Assembly (NCBI GenBank): GCA_021817185.1
Contig: JAKAVU010000045.1
Span: forward strand, 4,572 to 12,449
Origin: a bacterium
GTDB lineage: Bacteria > Chloroflexota > Dormibacteria > UBA8260 > Bog-877
Reading direction: 5' to 3'
Length of the DNA stretch: 7,878 nucleotides
This document shows, one piece after another, positions 1 through 5,375 of the stretch. The notes beneath the pieces were generated by a model. It did not search any database and was not told the DNA's origin. It saw only the letters and a program-made list of their open reading frames with translations. Numbering within the stretch: position 1 is the first letter of the stretch; each line of letters starts with the position of its first letter. Position numbers and translations under genes: made by a program.

Positions 1-375
1 GTGGAGATCGCCCCGGGCAGGGCGCGGCTGCGCATGCGGGTCGGCCCAGACATGGTCAACGGACATCACATCTGCCATGGCGGATTTCTGTTCACCCTGG
101 CTGACAGCGCGTTCGCCTTCGCCTGCAACACCTACGGCGAGGTGGTGGTGGCGGCTGGGGCAGACATCAACTTTCTGGAGTCAGCTCGGGAGGGTGACAT
201 CCTGGAGGCAGTCGCGGAAGAGCGCTGGGTGAGGGGCAGGTCCGGGATCTACGACGTCACAGTGCGCCGATCTGGGGATGACGTCCAGCTCGTGGAGTTC
301 AGGGGACGCTCCCGCAACCTCCGCCGTCCGATGCCTGGGCTCGAGGTCGGCGGAGCAGAGGCCGCCACCACCTGA
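1..375 (+). CDS. paaI: PaaI-type hydroxyphenylacetyl-CoA thioesterase (5' partial)
   Basis: Hotdog-fold acyl-CoA thioesterase of the PaaI family, a cytosolic enzyme that in relatives hydrolyses ring-hydroxylated phenylacetyl-CoA products and so recovers trapped CoA. The visible 124 residues carry the family signature NGHHICHGG (residues 20-28) followed by LADSAFAFACN (33-43), which aligns well with E. coli PaaI. D35 matches the catalytic Asp, and the conserved H26-G27-G28 precede it. Later family-like blocks are DINFLE (55-60) and the FRGRS strand (100-104). The gene is open at the left edge. The GTG at base 1 is probably an internal Val codon, because E. coli PaaI has about 25 more residues before the equivalent point. 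The stop (373-375) lies one base before the paaK ATG, so the two are almost certainly co-transcribed. The C-terminal tail after residue 110 is short and Gly/Ala-rich. Family assignment is firm; exact substrate is inferred from the neighbours. Confidence 0.93.
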   Translation: MEIAPGRARLRMRVGPDMVNGHHICHGGFLFTLADSAFAFACNTYGEVVVAAGADINFLESAREGDILEAVAEERWVRGRSGIYDVTVRRSGDDVQLVEFRGRSRNLRRPMPGLEVGGAEAATT

Positions 376-376
376 C

Positions 377-1681
377 ATGCAGGACCTGTCTCCCAACCCG
401 GAGTCGCTGGAGCCGATCGAACGCTCGTCGCCGGAGGAGCTGCGGGCCCTCCAGCTCGAGCGACTCCAGCGCACGGTCGCGGTCGTCTACGAGCGGGTGC
501 CCTTCTACCGCCAGGAGTTCGAGCGCCGCGGGCTGCACCCGTCCGACATCAGGTCGCTCGCCGACATTCATCTGCTCCCCTTCACGGCCAAGGACGATCT
601 GCGTGACCACTATCCGCTCGGGTTGCTGGCGGTCCCTCAGCGTGACCTGCGGCGCATTCACGCATCCAGTGGCACAACCGGGCGGCCCACGGTGGTGGCC
701 TACACCCAGGCCGACATCAACACCTGGGCCGATCTCATGGCGCGCTCCATCCGCGCTGCCGGGGGGCGCCCCGGGGATGTCGTGCACGTCGCCTACGGCT
801 ACGGCCTGTTCACCGGCGGCCTGGGGGCCCACTATGGGGCGGAGCGGCTCGGGTGCACGGTGGTGCCGGCGTCGGGCGGCCTGACGGAGCGCCAGGCCAC
901 CCTGATCGCCGACCTGAAGGCGGATGTGATCATGCTCACCCCGTCATACATGCTGGTGATCCTCGATGAGTTCGCCAGGCAGGGCATCGACCCTCGCTCG
1001 ACCTCCCTTAAGGTGGGCATCTTCGGGGCGGAGCCCTGGACCGCAGAGATGCGCGCGGAGATCGAGAGTCGAGCGGACATGCACGCCGTGGACATCTACG
1101 GGCTCTCGGAGCTGATGGGCCCGGGGGTGGCGCAGGAGTGTGTGGAGACCAAGGACGGCCTGACGATCTGGGAGGACCACTTCTACCCGGAGGTGGTGGA
1201 CCCAGAGACCGGGACCCCTCTTCCCGACGGCGAGCTCGGCGAGCTGGTGCTCACCAGCCTCACCAAGCAGGCGATGCCGCTGCTGCGCTACCGCACCAGG
1301 GATCTCACCCGCCTTCTGCCCGGCACCGCCAGGACCATGCGCCGGATGGAGCGGATCCGCGGGCGCACCGACGACATGATGATCGTGCGCGGGGTGAACG
1401 TGTTCCCCACCCAGGTTGAGGAGATTGTGCTGCGGATGCCCGGCCTCAGCCCCCACTTCGTTTGCGTGCTGAGCCGCCCGAACCGGATGGATGAGATGAC
1501 GGTACGGGTGGAGGCAGCCGCGGGATCAGCGAGCTCGGAGCAGCGGGAGCAGCTCCGGGGCCAGCTCATCACCCGGATCAAGCAGGCCGTGGGGGTGACG
1601 GTCGATGCCGACGTGGTGGAGCCGGGATCGCTCGAGAGATCCCTGGGCAAGGCCAAGCGGATCCTGGACCTGCGAGGCTGA
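377..1681 (+). CDS. paaK: Phenylacetate-CoA ligase
   Basis: AMP-forming ligase converting phenylacetate, ATP and CoA to phenylacetyl-CoA, AMP and PPi: the committing cytosolic step of the pathway. The protein has 434 residues, the usual family length, and is closely similar to E. coli PaaK throughout. Motifs seen: the phosphate loop SSGTTGRP (97-104), then AYGYGLFTGGLGAHYGAER, the adenine-binding DIYGLSE (239-245), RYRTRD (304-309), the hinge region RGVNVFP (338-344), and a C-terminal GKAKR with K425 as the likely catalytic lysine of the adenylation conformation. I chose the ATG at 377, which gives an N-terminus (DLSPNPESLEPIERSSPEELRAL) matching the family. An open frame reaches back to 278, but that extension lies over paaI and looks like shadow sequence. 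A GGAG at 352-355 is far (21 bases) from the ATG, so translational coupling from paaI, whose stop is one base upstream, probably matters. It converges on the minus-strand block 62 bases downstream. Confidence 0.97.
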   Translation: MQDLSPNPESLEPIERSSPEELRALQLERLQRTVAVVYERVPFYRQEFERRGLHPSDIRSLADIHLLPFTAKDDLRDHYPLGLLAVPQRDLRRIHASSGTTGRPTVVAYTQADINTWADLMARSIRAAGGRPGDVVHVAYGYGLFTGGLGAHYGAERLGCTVVPASGGLTERQATLIADLKADVIMLTPSYMLVILDEFARQGIDPRSTSLKVGIFGAEPWTAEMRAEIESRADMHAVDIYGLSELMGPGVAQECVETKDGLTIWEDHFYPEVVDPETGTPLPDGELGELVLTSLTKQAMPLLRYRTRDLTRLLPGTARTMRRMERIRGRTDDMMIVRGVNVFPTQVEEIVLRMPGLSPHFVCVLSRPNRMDEMTVRVEAAAGSASSEQREQLRGQLITRIKQAVGVTVDADVVEPGSLERSLGKAKRILDLRG

Positions 1682-1708
1682 GGGCGACGGTCCAGCGGGC
1701 CCACATTT

Positions 1709-1744
1709 GGCGGCGATGATCTTGCCGCCGGTCAGAACCTGGCC
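1709..1744. terminator. Two adjacent hairpins between convergent genes, possible bidirectional terminator
   Basis: The 62-base gap between the ends of paaK and the minus-strand alkyltransferase-like gene holds two back-to-back inverted repeats. The first is GGCGGC, a 9-base loop, GCCGCC (1709-1714 with 1724-1729). The second is GGTCAG, loop AAC, CTGGCC (1730-1735 with 1739-1744), with one G-T wobble, and it touches the minus-strand stop codon (1744-1746). Neither strand has a T-run after the stems, so these are not textbook intrinsic terminators. The position between two converging transcripts is the main support. Confidence 0.35.
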
Positions 1745-2217
1745 TACTGATCCTTGCTGCCACCGCGGGGAGCGCGACCAGAACCGCGATGGCGGCGCAA
1801 GGGCCGCACAGCGCGGGCTAGCGCCGGCTGTGGGCCGGGCACCGGCATCGCCTCGCATCCCTCCCCCGCCAGCCGACGCGCATGGTCGATCTCCAAGCCC
1901 GGCACCAGGCGGCCGCTCTGGGTCACCACTCTCCACCATGGCAGGCCATGGGATCCGGCGAGCACGTTGCCGACCGCCCGAGCCGCCCCGGGGCGGCCCA
2001 CCAGCAGAGCAACCTGGGAGTAGCTCATCACCTCACCAGGGGGAATGGAGCTCACCACTGCAGCGACCTGCCGCCTGAAGTCCCCACAAGCCAAGATCCG
2101 CGCGGTCGCACCGGTGGCAGCGGCAGGAGCGCACGGCTCTGACCGGCATTCGCTGATCGCCCCGTTCACCCCGACCCCGGGCGGGTGCCACTTCGATCGG
2201 GGTTGCCGGGATCTCAA
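1744..2217 (-). CDS. Alkyltransferase-like (ATL/MGMT-family) DNA repair protein with Trp in place of the catalytic Cys
   Basis: The core (about residues 47-120) is the DNA-binding domain of O6-alkylguanine-DNA alkyltransferases: FRRQV, IPPGEVMSYSQVA (58-70), the ARAVGN block (79-84, with R80 at the arginine-finger position) and PWWRVV (93-98). The methyl-acceptor Cys of the usual PCHRV is replaced by W94. ATL proteins with this change bind O6-alkylguanine without repairing it themselves and, in studied cases, flag the lesion for nucleotide excision repair. The longest frame (157 residues) starts at a TTG overlapping the upstream hydrolase stop as TTGA. Its first 45 residues match nothing I recognise. 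A GTG at residue 17 (2167-2169) or a TTG at residue 42 (2092-2094) would give a product nearer the usual ATL length of about 100. The tail after residue 135 is rich in Arg and Gly, unlike typical ATLs, and could bind DNA. It is last in the minus-strand block. Family call is good; start and function in vivo are uncertain. Confidence 0.82.
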   Translation of the reverse strand: MRSRQPRSKWHPPGVGVNGAISECRSEPCAPAAATGATARILACGDFRRQVAAVVSSIPPGEVMSYSQVALLVGRPGAARAVGNVLAGSHGLPWWRVVTQSGRLVPGLEIDHARRLAGEGCEAMPVPGPQPALARAVRPLRRHRGSGRAPRGGSKDQ

Positions 2218-2963
2218 TCCGGCTGCGGCCGCAGGCCCAGATGGCGCTCGAAGAATGCGACGATTCGGGACCGGGCGTCGGCGGCCGCATCCGGCTCGTA
2301 GGCGACCCCGCCGACCTTGGCCATCACGGTTGGGAGCAGGCCCCGGTGGCGGTTCATGAAGCCGTGACCCGCGGCGGGATACTCGCGCACATCGTGGTCG
2401 ATCGCAAGCCGGGTGAGGGCCGACTCGAGCCGATCGGCGGCGCCGCTGAGGGTGCGGTCCCGGCCGCCGTAACTGGCGACCAACGGGCAGGACCCCATCA
2501 GGATGGTTTCGGCATCAGCCGGCACCTGCCCGTAGTTGATGCTCGCCACTTGGTAGCGACCGAGCGGCGCCATCAGGAGCGCAAAGCCGCCCCCCATGCA
2601 GAAGCCGATGACCCCCACCTGACCGGAGCACTGGGCCTGGGCGGTGACCCATGCCCGGGCGGCCTCGACGTCGTCGAAGGTGCGGCCCTGGCGCTGGCGA
2701 AGGTCCGTAAAGGCCCGGCGGATGCAGGTGACCCTGCCCTGGTGGTGAAAGAGGTTGGGAGCCACCGCCAGGAACCCGGCGGATGCGAGCCAGTCGGCCT
2801 GGGCGCGGAGGTCGGGAGTCGCGCCAAACACGTCGTGGATCACCACCACCGCCGGATGCGGACCCGCACCATCGGGAGCGGCCACATAGGCCGGCATCGG
2901 CCCGTGCGGGGACGGGATCATGGCACTGACAGTGAACGGCTGGTCAAAGGGGGGTTCGGTCAC
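2214..2963 (-). CDS. Dienelactone hydrolase family protein
   Basis: Alpha/beta hydrolase of the dienelactone hydrolase (carboxymethylenebutenolidase) family, 249 residues, a normal length. The catalytic triad is visible: nucleophile C122 in GFCMGGG (120-126), D169 in SYGGRDRTL, and H200 in AAGHGFMN (198-204). The early VVVIHDVFG strand and loop (39-47) and the AGFLAVAPNLF block (62-72) are also characteristic. No signal peptide is seen, so it is probably cytosolic. Family members open lactones in aromatic catabolism (3-oxoadipate/chlorocatechol routes), but many are general hydrolases. A role with phenylacetate is only suggested by location. The start is a GTG at 2961-2963; no in-frame ATG lies in the 30 bases upstream. 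The nearest Shine-Dalgarno (GGAGG, 2986-2990) is 22 bases away and instead serves a six-codon ORF whose TGA overlaps this GTG, which suggests coupled translation. Its own stop overlaps the TTG start of the alkyltransferase-like frame. Confidence 0.9.
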   Translation of the reverse strand: MTEPPFDQPFTVSAMIPSPHGPMPAYVAAPDGAGPHPAVVVIHDVFGATPDLRAQADWLASAGFLAVAPNLFHHQGRVTCIRRAFTDLRQRQGRTFDDVEAARAWVTAQAQCSGQVGVIGFCMGGGFALLMAPLGRYQVASINYGQVPADAETILMGSCPLVASYGGRDRTLSGAADRLESALTRLAIDHDVREYPAAGHGFMNRHRGLLPTVMAKVGGVAYEPDAAADARSRIVAFFERHLGLRPQPD

Positions 2964-2980
2964 GGCCGCATCATATGCAT
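2960..2980 (-). CDS. Possible six-codon leader ORF (MHMMRP) upstream of the hydrolase
   Basis: On the minus strand a strong purine-rich ribosome site (GGGGAGGAG, 2992 down to 2984) sits with GGAGG five bases before an ATG at 2980. That ATG opens the reading frame MHMMRP, whose TGA (2962-2960) overlaps the GTG start of the hydrolase as GTGA. The layout is that of a translated leader that delivers ribosomes to the downstream start, since the hydrolase GTG has no well-spaced site of its own. The peptide has no recognisable function, and the arrangement could be chance or reflect a real start I cannot identify. Confidence 0.35.
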   Translation of the reverse strand: MHMMRP

Positions 2981-3020
2981 CCGCTCCTCCCCAGAACTGC
3001 CGCTGGAGCTGGCCGCCCGA

Positions 3021-3374
3021 TCAGCGCCTCGCCAGCCGGCGCTCTCCGGTCGCACCGGGCTGGTACGCGAGCCCGTAGTGCTGAAAGACCGCCGGCTCGT
3101 CAGCCGCTTCAAGCCCGCCATCGGTGTCGATCGACGGTGCCGACTGAACCAGCTGGCGGCCGTAGGCGACTCTGAGGTACCCGAACCCCACCCTGGCTCC
3201 CTCCAGTGGCACAAACACGAGCCGGTGGGACAGTCTGCCGACCTTGACAGTGGCGAATGACGGCTCGTCGCTGGCGGTGTCATAGTAGATCGCCTCCAGC
3301 TCCCCTATCTTGTTCCCCGACTCATCGAGCACGTCGTGGCCCAGCCACTCGCGGATGTCTGTCGCTTCGAACAC
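3021..3374 (-). CDS. PRC-barrel domain protein
   Basis: Small (117 residues), probably cytosolic protein made essentially of one PRC-barrel domain. The core runs from about residue 5 to 75: the start FEATDIREWLGHDVLD, the turn GNKIGELEAIYYD (20-32), EPSFATVKVG (37-46), and RLVFVPLEGARVG (51-63). The C-terminus DEPAVFQHYGLAYQPGATGERRLARR is like that of PRC-barrel proteins I know from actinobacterial genomes. PRC-barrels serve as assembly or regulatory modules (photosynthetic reaction centre H subunit, RimM); no enzyme activity is implied and the function of this subgroup is unknown. The GTG start at 3372-3374 is supported by an excellent ribosome site (AGGAGG, 5-base spacer). It follows the TetR stop by 20 bases, so it is probably in the same transcript. 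The hydrolase start is 57 bases further on. Confidence 0.88.
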   Translation of the reverse strand: MFEATDIREWLGHDVLDESGNKIGELEAIYYDTASDEPSFATVKVGRLSHRLVFVPLEGARVGFGYLRVAYGRQLVQSAPSIDTDGGLEAADEPAVFQHYGLAYQPGATGERRLARR

Positions 3375-3379
3375 GGCTT

Positions 3380-3385
3380 CCTCCT
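3380..3385 (-). promoter_or_regulatory. Strong ribosome binding site for the PRC-barrel gene
   Basis: AGGAGG read on the minus strand, five bases before the GTG at 3374. It fixes that GTG as the start and suggests higher translation than for the regulator upstream, which has no visible Shine-Dalgarno. Confidence 0.75.
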
Positions 3386-3394
3386 CACCTCAAC

Positions 3395-4042
3395 CTACCA
3401 CTTACCCGACTCACGCGGGCTTGGACCGCACCGGCCGCGCAGCCCCTCCAGCGCCAGCGAGGCGACCTGATCGGCCAGCCCGGCTGAAGGGGCTTCGTGA
3501 TCTGCCCTATACCACTCGGTGATGGAGTTGACCATGCCGAAGATGAGCCGGGTGGCAAGGCCGGGATCGATGTCGTCCCGCACCTCCCCCGCCCGCGCGG
3601 CGTCCGCCACCAGCGCCGCCACCCTGCGGTCGAACTCCCGCCTTTGGTCCAACGCCCAGCGCTCGCTAGGGGTGTTGCCCCTCACGCGGAGCAGCAGAGT
3701 CACATACGGCAGCTGGGCCACCAGCGCGCCGGCGGTGTCGGCGATCAGCCTTCGCAGCCTCTCCCCCGCTCCATGCACGTCCGCAACGTCCTGGTCGAGG
3801 ACCGCGAACAGCGCTTCCAGAGCCCGCTCCAGGGCCGCCCGGAGCAGGAGCTCTCTGCTACCGAAGTGATGGTAGATGGTTGACTTGGTGATTCCTGCCG
3901 CCGTGGCCAGCTGGGACATGCTGGTCGCCTCGTAGCCGCGACGGTTGAACTCGGCGACCGCGATACCGAGCAGCCACTCGGAGTTGTGATTGGTCCGGCC
4001 TCGGCCTCGCGGAGAGGGGGGCGGCGAATCCTGGTATGGCAT
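3395..4042 (-). CDS. TetR-family regulator, probable phenylacetate repressor (PaaR-like)
   Basis: A 215-residue TetR-family transcription factor. The N-terminal DNA-binding domain spans roughly residues 22-68, with the helix-turn-helix at 41-60 (SMSQLATAAG, then ITKSTIYHHF), followed by GSRELLL. The C-terminal ligand and dimer domain contains YVTLLLRVRGNTPSERW and a late LIFGMVNSITEWYR helix, as in TetR proteins linked to acyl-CoA and fatty-acid metabolism. TetR-type PaaR repressors of phenylacetate operons (known in Thermus and Corynebacterium) are relieved by phenylacetyl-CoA; that this protein does the same is inference from its divergent position beside paaA. The ATG at 4042 is the only Met before the helix-turn-helix. 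It lacks a Shine-Dalgarno but has GATACT seven bases upstream, suggesting a leaderless mRNA. The N-terminus (residues 1-20) is Pro/Arg-rich and longer than usual. Its stop is 20 bases before the PRC-barrel GTG. Confidence 0.9.
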   Translation of the reverse strand: MPYQDSPPPSPRGRGRTNHNSEWLLGIAVAEFNRRGYEATSMSQLATAAGITKSTIYHHFGSRELLLRAALERALEALFAVLDQDVADVHGAGERLRRLIADTAGALVAQLPYVTLLLRVRGNTPSERWALDQRREFDRRVAALVADAARAGEVRDDIDPGLATRLIFGMVNSITEWYRADHEAPSAGLADQVASLALEGLRGRCGPSPRESGKW

Positions 4043-4049
4043 GCTGAAG

Positions 4050-4055
4050 AGTATC
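4050..4055 (-). promoter_or_regulatory. Candidate -10 element of the TetR gene (leaderless)
   Basis: GATACT on the minus strand, with seven bases between it and the ATG at 4042, so transcription would begin at about the first base of the start codon. No ribosome site is seen before this ATG, which fits a leaderless transcript. No convincing -35 box is placed at 16-18 bases. It adjoins the 4057-4072 inverted repeat. Confidence 0.4.
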
Positions 4056-4056
4056 G

Positions 4057-4072
4057 GTCAAGCCGTCTTGAC
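4057..4072. promoter_or_regulatory. Inverted repeat in the divergent promoter region, possible second operator
   Basis: GTCAAG, spacer CCGT, CTTGAC: a perfect 6+6 inverted repeat. Its right half overlaps the -35 box of the paaA promoter (4068-4073), and its left edge is one base from the candidate -10 of the TetR gene. A protein bound here would touch both promoters. Part of the symmetry could arise merely from TTGAC appearing on both strands. Confidence 0.4.
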
Positions 4073-4096
4073 TTCGGCTCGCACTGCGGGCAGAAT
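4068..4096 (+). promoter_or_regulatory. Sigma70-like promoter of paaABCDE
   Basis: TTGACT (4068-4073), an exact 17-base spacer, and CAGAAT (4091-4096), matching consensus at five and four of six positions. Transcription would start near 4103, giving a leader of about 32 bases with a ribosome site. It is the best promoter I see in the window. Confidence 0.6.
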
Positions 4097-4101
4097 CAAA
4101 A

Positions 4102-4117
4102 CCGACCGATCGGTCGG
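4102..4117. promoter_or_regulatory. Perfect palindrome, likely TetR/PaaR operator
   Basis: CCGACCGATCGGTCGG is a perfect 16-base palindrome lying over the predicted paaA transcription start, between the -10 box and the ribosome site. Its half-sites resemble those bound by TetR repressors of CoA-ester metabolism (ACCGACCG-type sites). A repressor here would block initiation of paaABCDE. The divergent TetR gene is the obvious candidate binder; this is inferred, not shown. I saw no second copy elsewhere in the window. Confidence 0.68.
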
Positions 4118-4123
4118 GAAATT

Positions 4124-4129
4124 GGAGAG
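4124..4129 (+). promoter_or_regulatory. Ribosome binding site of paaA
   Basis: GGAGAG five bases before the ATG at 4135. It decides between that ATG and an in-frame GTG at 4129, which overlaps the site itself and cannot be the start. Confidence 0.75.
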
Positions 4130-4134
4130 TGGTC

Positions 4135-5091
4135 ATGGCAGCACCGGAGATGGACGAGCGGGAACGGGCATTTCAAGCTCGCATCGATGCTGATGAACGG
4201 ATCGAGCCTCGCGACTGGATGCCCGACCGCTATCGTGCGACCCTGATCCGGCAGGTGGCCCAGCACGCTCACTCCGAGATCATCGGGATGCAGCCGGAGG
4301 GCAACTGGATCACGCGCGCCCCCTCGCTGCGACGCAAGGCCATCCTGCTCGCCAAGGTCCAGGATGAAGCCGGGCACGGGCTGTACCTCTACTCGGCTGC
4401 CGAGACCCTGGGGATCAGCCGCGAAGAGCTGGTGGAGCAGCTGCAGAACGGCCGGCAGAAGTACTCCAGCATCTTCAACTACCCCACCCTGACGTGGGCG
4501 GATGTCGGCGCCATCGGCTGGCTGGTCGATGGTGCGGCCATCACCAATCAGCTGGCCCTCACCCACACCTCGTACGGCCCGTACGCCCGGGCGATGGTCC
4601 GGATCTGCCGGGAGGAGTCCTTCCACCAGCGCCAGGGCTTCGAGCTGCTGATGGAGTTGAGCCATGGGACCGCGGCCCAGCATGAGATGGCTCAGGATGC
4701 CGTGAACCGCTGGTGGTGGCCGTCCCTGATGATGTTCGGCCCGCCGGACCAGGCTTCGCCCAACACCGCGCAGTCCATGGCTTGGAGGATCAAGCGGGTC
4801 AGCAACGACGAGCTCCGCCAGCGCTTCGTGGACATGACGGTTCCCCAAGCGGAGGCTCTCGGTCTGTCACTTCCAGATCCGGAACTTCGCTGGAACTCCG
4901 AGCGTTCCCACTATGACTTCGGCCCCATCGACTGGGAGGAGTTCAACCGGGTGGTGCGGGGCGACGGCCCGTGTAACGCTGAGCGGATCGCGGCCCGCAG
5001 GCGGGCGGACAGCGACGGCGCGTGGGTTCGGGAGGCGGCCAAGGCATGGGCGGTCAAGCATCTGGCAGTCGGCACCGGAGCCGCCGCGTGA
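4135..5091 (+). CDS. paaA: 1,2-phenylacetyl-CoA epoxidase, catalytic subunit A
   Basis: Catalytic subunit of the multicomponent oxygenase that converts phenylacetyl-CoA, O2 and NADPH to ring-1,2-epoxyphenylacetyl-CoA in the cytosol. It is a ferritin-like diiron protein of 318 residues, very close to E. coli PaaA over its whole length. Candidate metal ligands are in place: E48 (HAHSEI), E78 and H81 (KVQDEAGH), D132 (LVDGAAI), and E160/E161 with H164 (REESFH). Long family-identical blocks include [31 protein letters not shown] and [10 protein letters not shown]. The ATG at 4135 is chosen because GGAGAG is correctly spaced. It is the first gene of paaABCDE, downstream of a promoter and palindromic operator, and divergent from the TetR gene. 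Its TGA overlaps the paaB start as GTGA. It works as a complex with PaaC (structural partner) and PaaB, fed by PaaE. Nothing essential appears to be missing. Confidence 0.98.
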   Translation: MAAPEMDERERAFQARIDADERIEPRDWMPDRYRATLIRQVAQHAHSEIIGMQPEGNWITRAPSLRRKAILLAKVQDEAGHGLYLYSAAETLGISREELVEQLQNGRQKYSSIFNYPTLTWADVGAIGWLVDGAAITNQLALTHTSYGPYARAMVRICREESFHQRQGFELLMELSHGTAAQHEMAQDAVNRWWWPSLMMFGPPDQASPNTAQSMAWRIKRVSNDELRQRFVDMTVPQAEALGLSLPDPELRWNSERSHYDFGPIDWEEFNRVVRGDGPCNAERIAARRRADSDGAWVREAAKAWAVKHLAVGTGAAA

Positions 5092-5375
5092 GCGCACAGC
5101 CGGGCTGGCCGCTCTGGGAGGTCTTCGTCAGGAGTCGGCGCGGCCTCTCACACACCCACGTGGGCTCCCTGCACGCTCCCGACTGGGAGATGGCGGTCCA
5201 AAATGCCCGCGACCTCTACACGCGGCGCGGGGAAGGGGTGTCCATCTGGGTGGTGGCGGCCAACCAGATCCACGCATCTGACCCTGACGAGAAGGGTCCG
5301 CTCTTCGACCCTCCCGAGGACAAGGTGTACCGCCATCCCACCTTCTACAAGGTGCCAGAGGACCTCAAGCTGTGA
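5088..5375 (+). CDS. paaB: 1,2-phenylacetyl-CoA epoxidase, subunit B
   Basis: Small subunit of the epoxidase complex, 95 residues, the same length as E. coli PaaB. Conserved blocks are WPLWEVFVR (7-15), [12 protein letters not shown] (19-30), [16 protein letters not shown] (35-50), [10 protein letters not shown] (52-61) and [12 protein letters not shown] (79-90). It has no catalytic motif; in characterised systems PaaB is needed for activity and bridges PaaAC heterodimers. I start it at the GTG 5088, which overlaps the paaA stop by four bases and has a GGAG seven bases upstream (5077-5080). A longer open frame from 5022 only adds paaA shadow sequence. It ends in another GTGA overlap, with paaC. 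Confidence 0.96.
   Translation: MSAQPGWPLWEVFVRSRRGLSHTHVGSLHAPDWEMAVQNARDLYTRRGEGVSIWVVAANQIHASDPDEKGPLFDPPEDKVYRHPTFYKVPEDLKL

Noticed and set aside
278..376. N-terminal extension of PaaK by 33 codons
   Set aside because: It would overlap paaI by almost 100 bases and the added residues are not PaaK-like; the ATG at 377 gives the family N-terminus.
944..1456. Minus-strand open frame of 170 codons inside paaK
   Set aside because: It is antisense to the conserved core of PaaK and His/Pro-rich, as expected of a GC-rich complement.
2241..3260. Long plus-strand open frame (339 codons) opposite the hydrolase and PRC-barrel genes
   Set aside because: Its translation matches no family and is the complement of two genes with clear domains, catalytic residues and start signals; high GC makes long antisense frames common.
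4096..4848. Minus-strand open frame of 250 codons opposite paaA
   Set aside because: It lies over a nearly full-length match to PaaA, and its protein has no recognisable domain.
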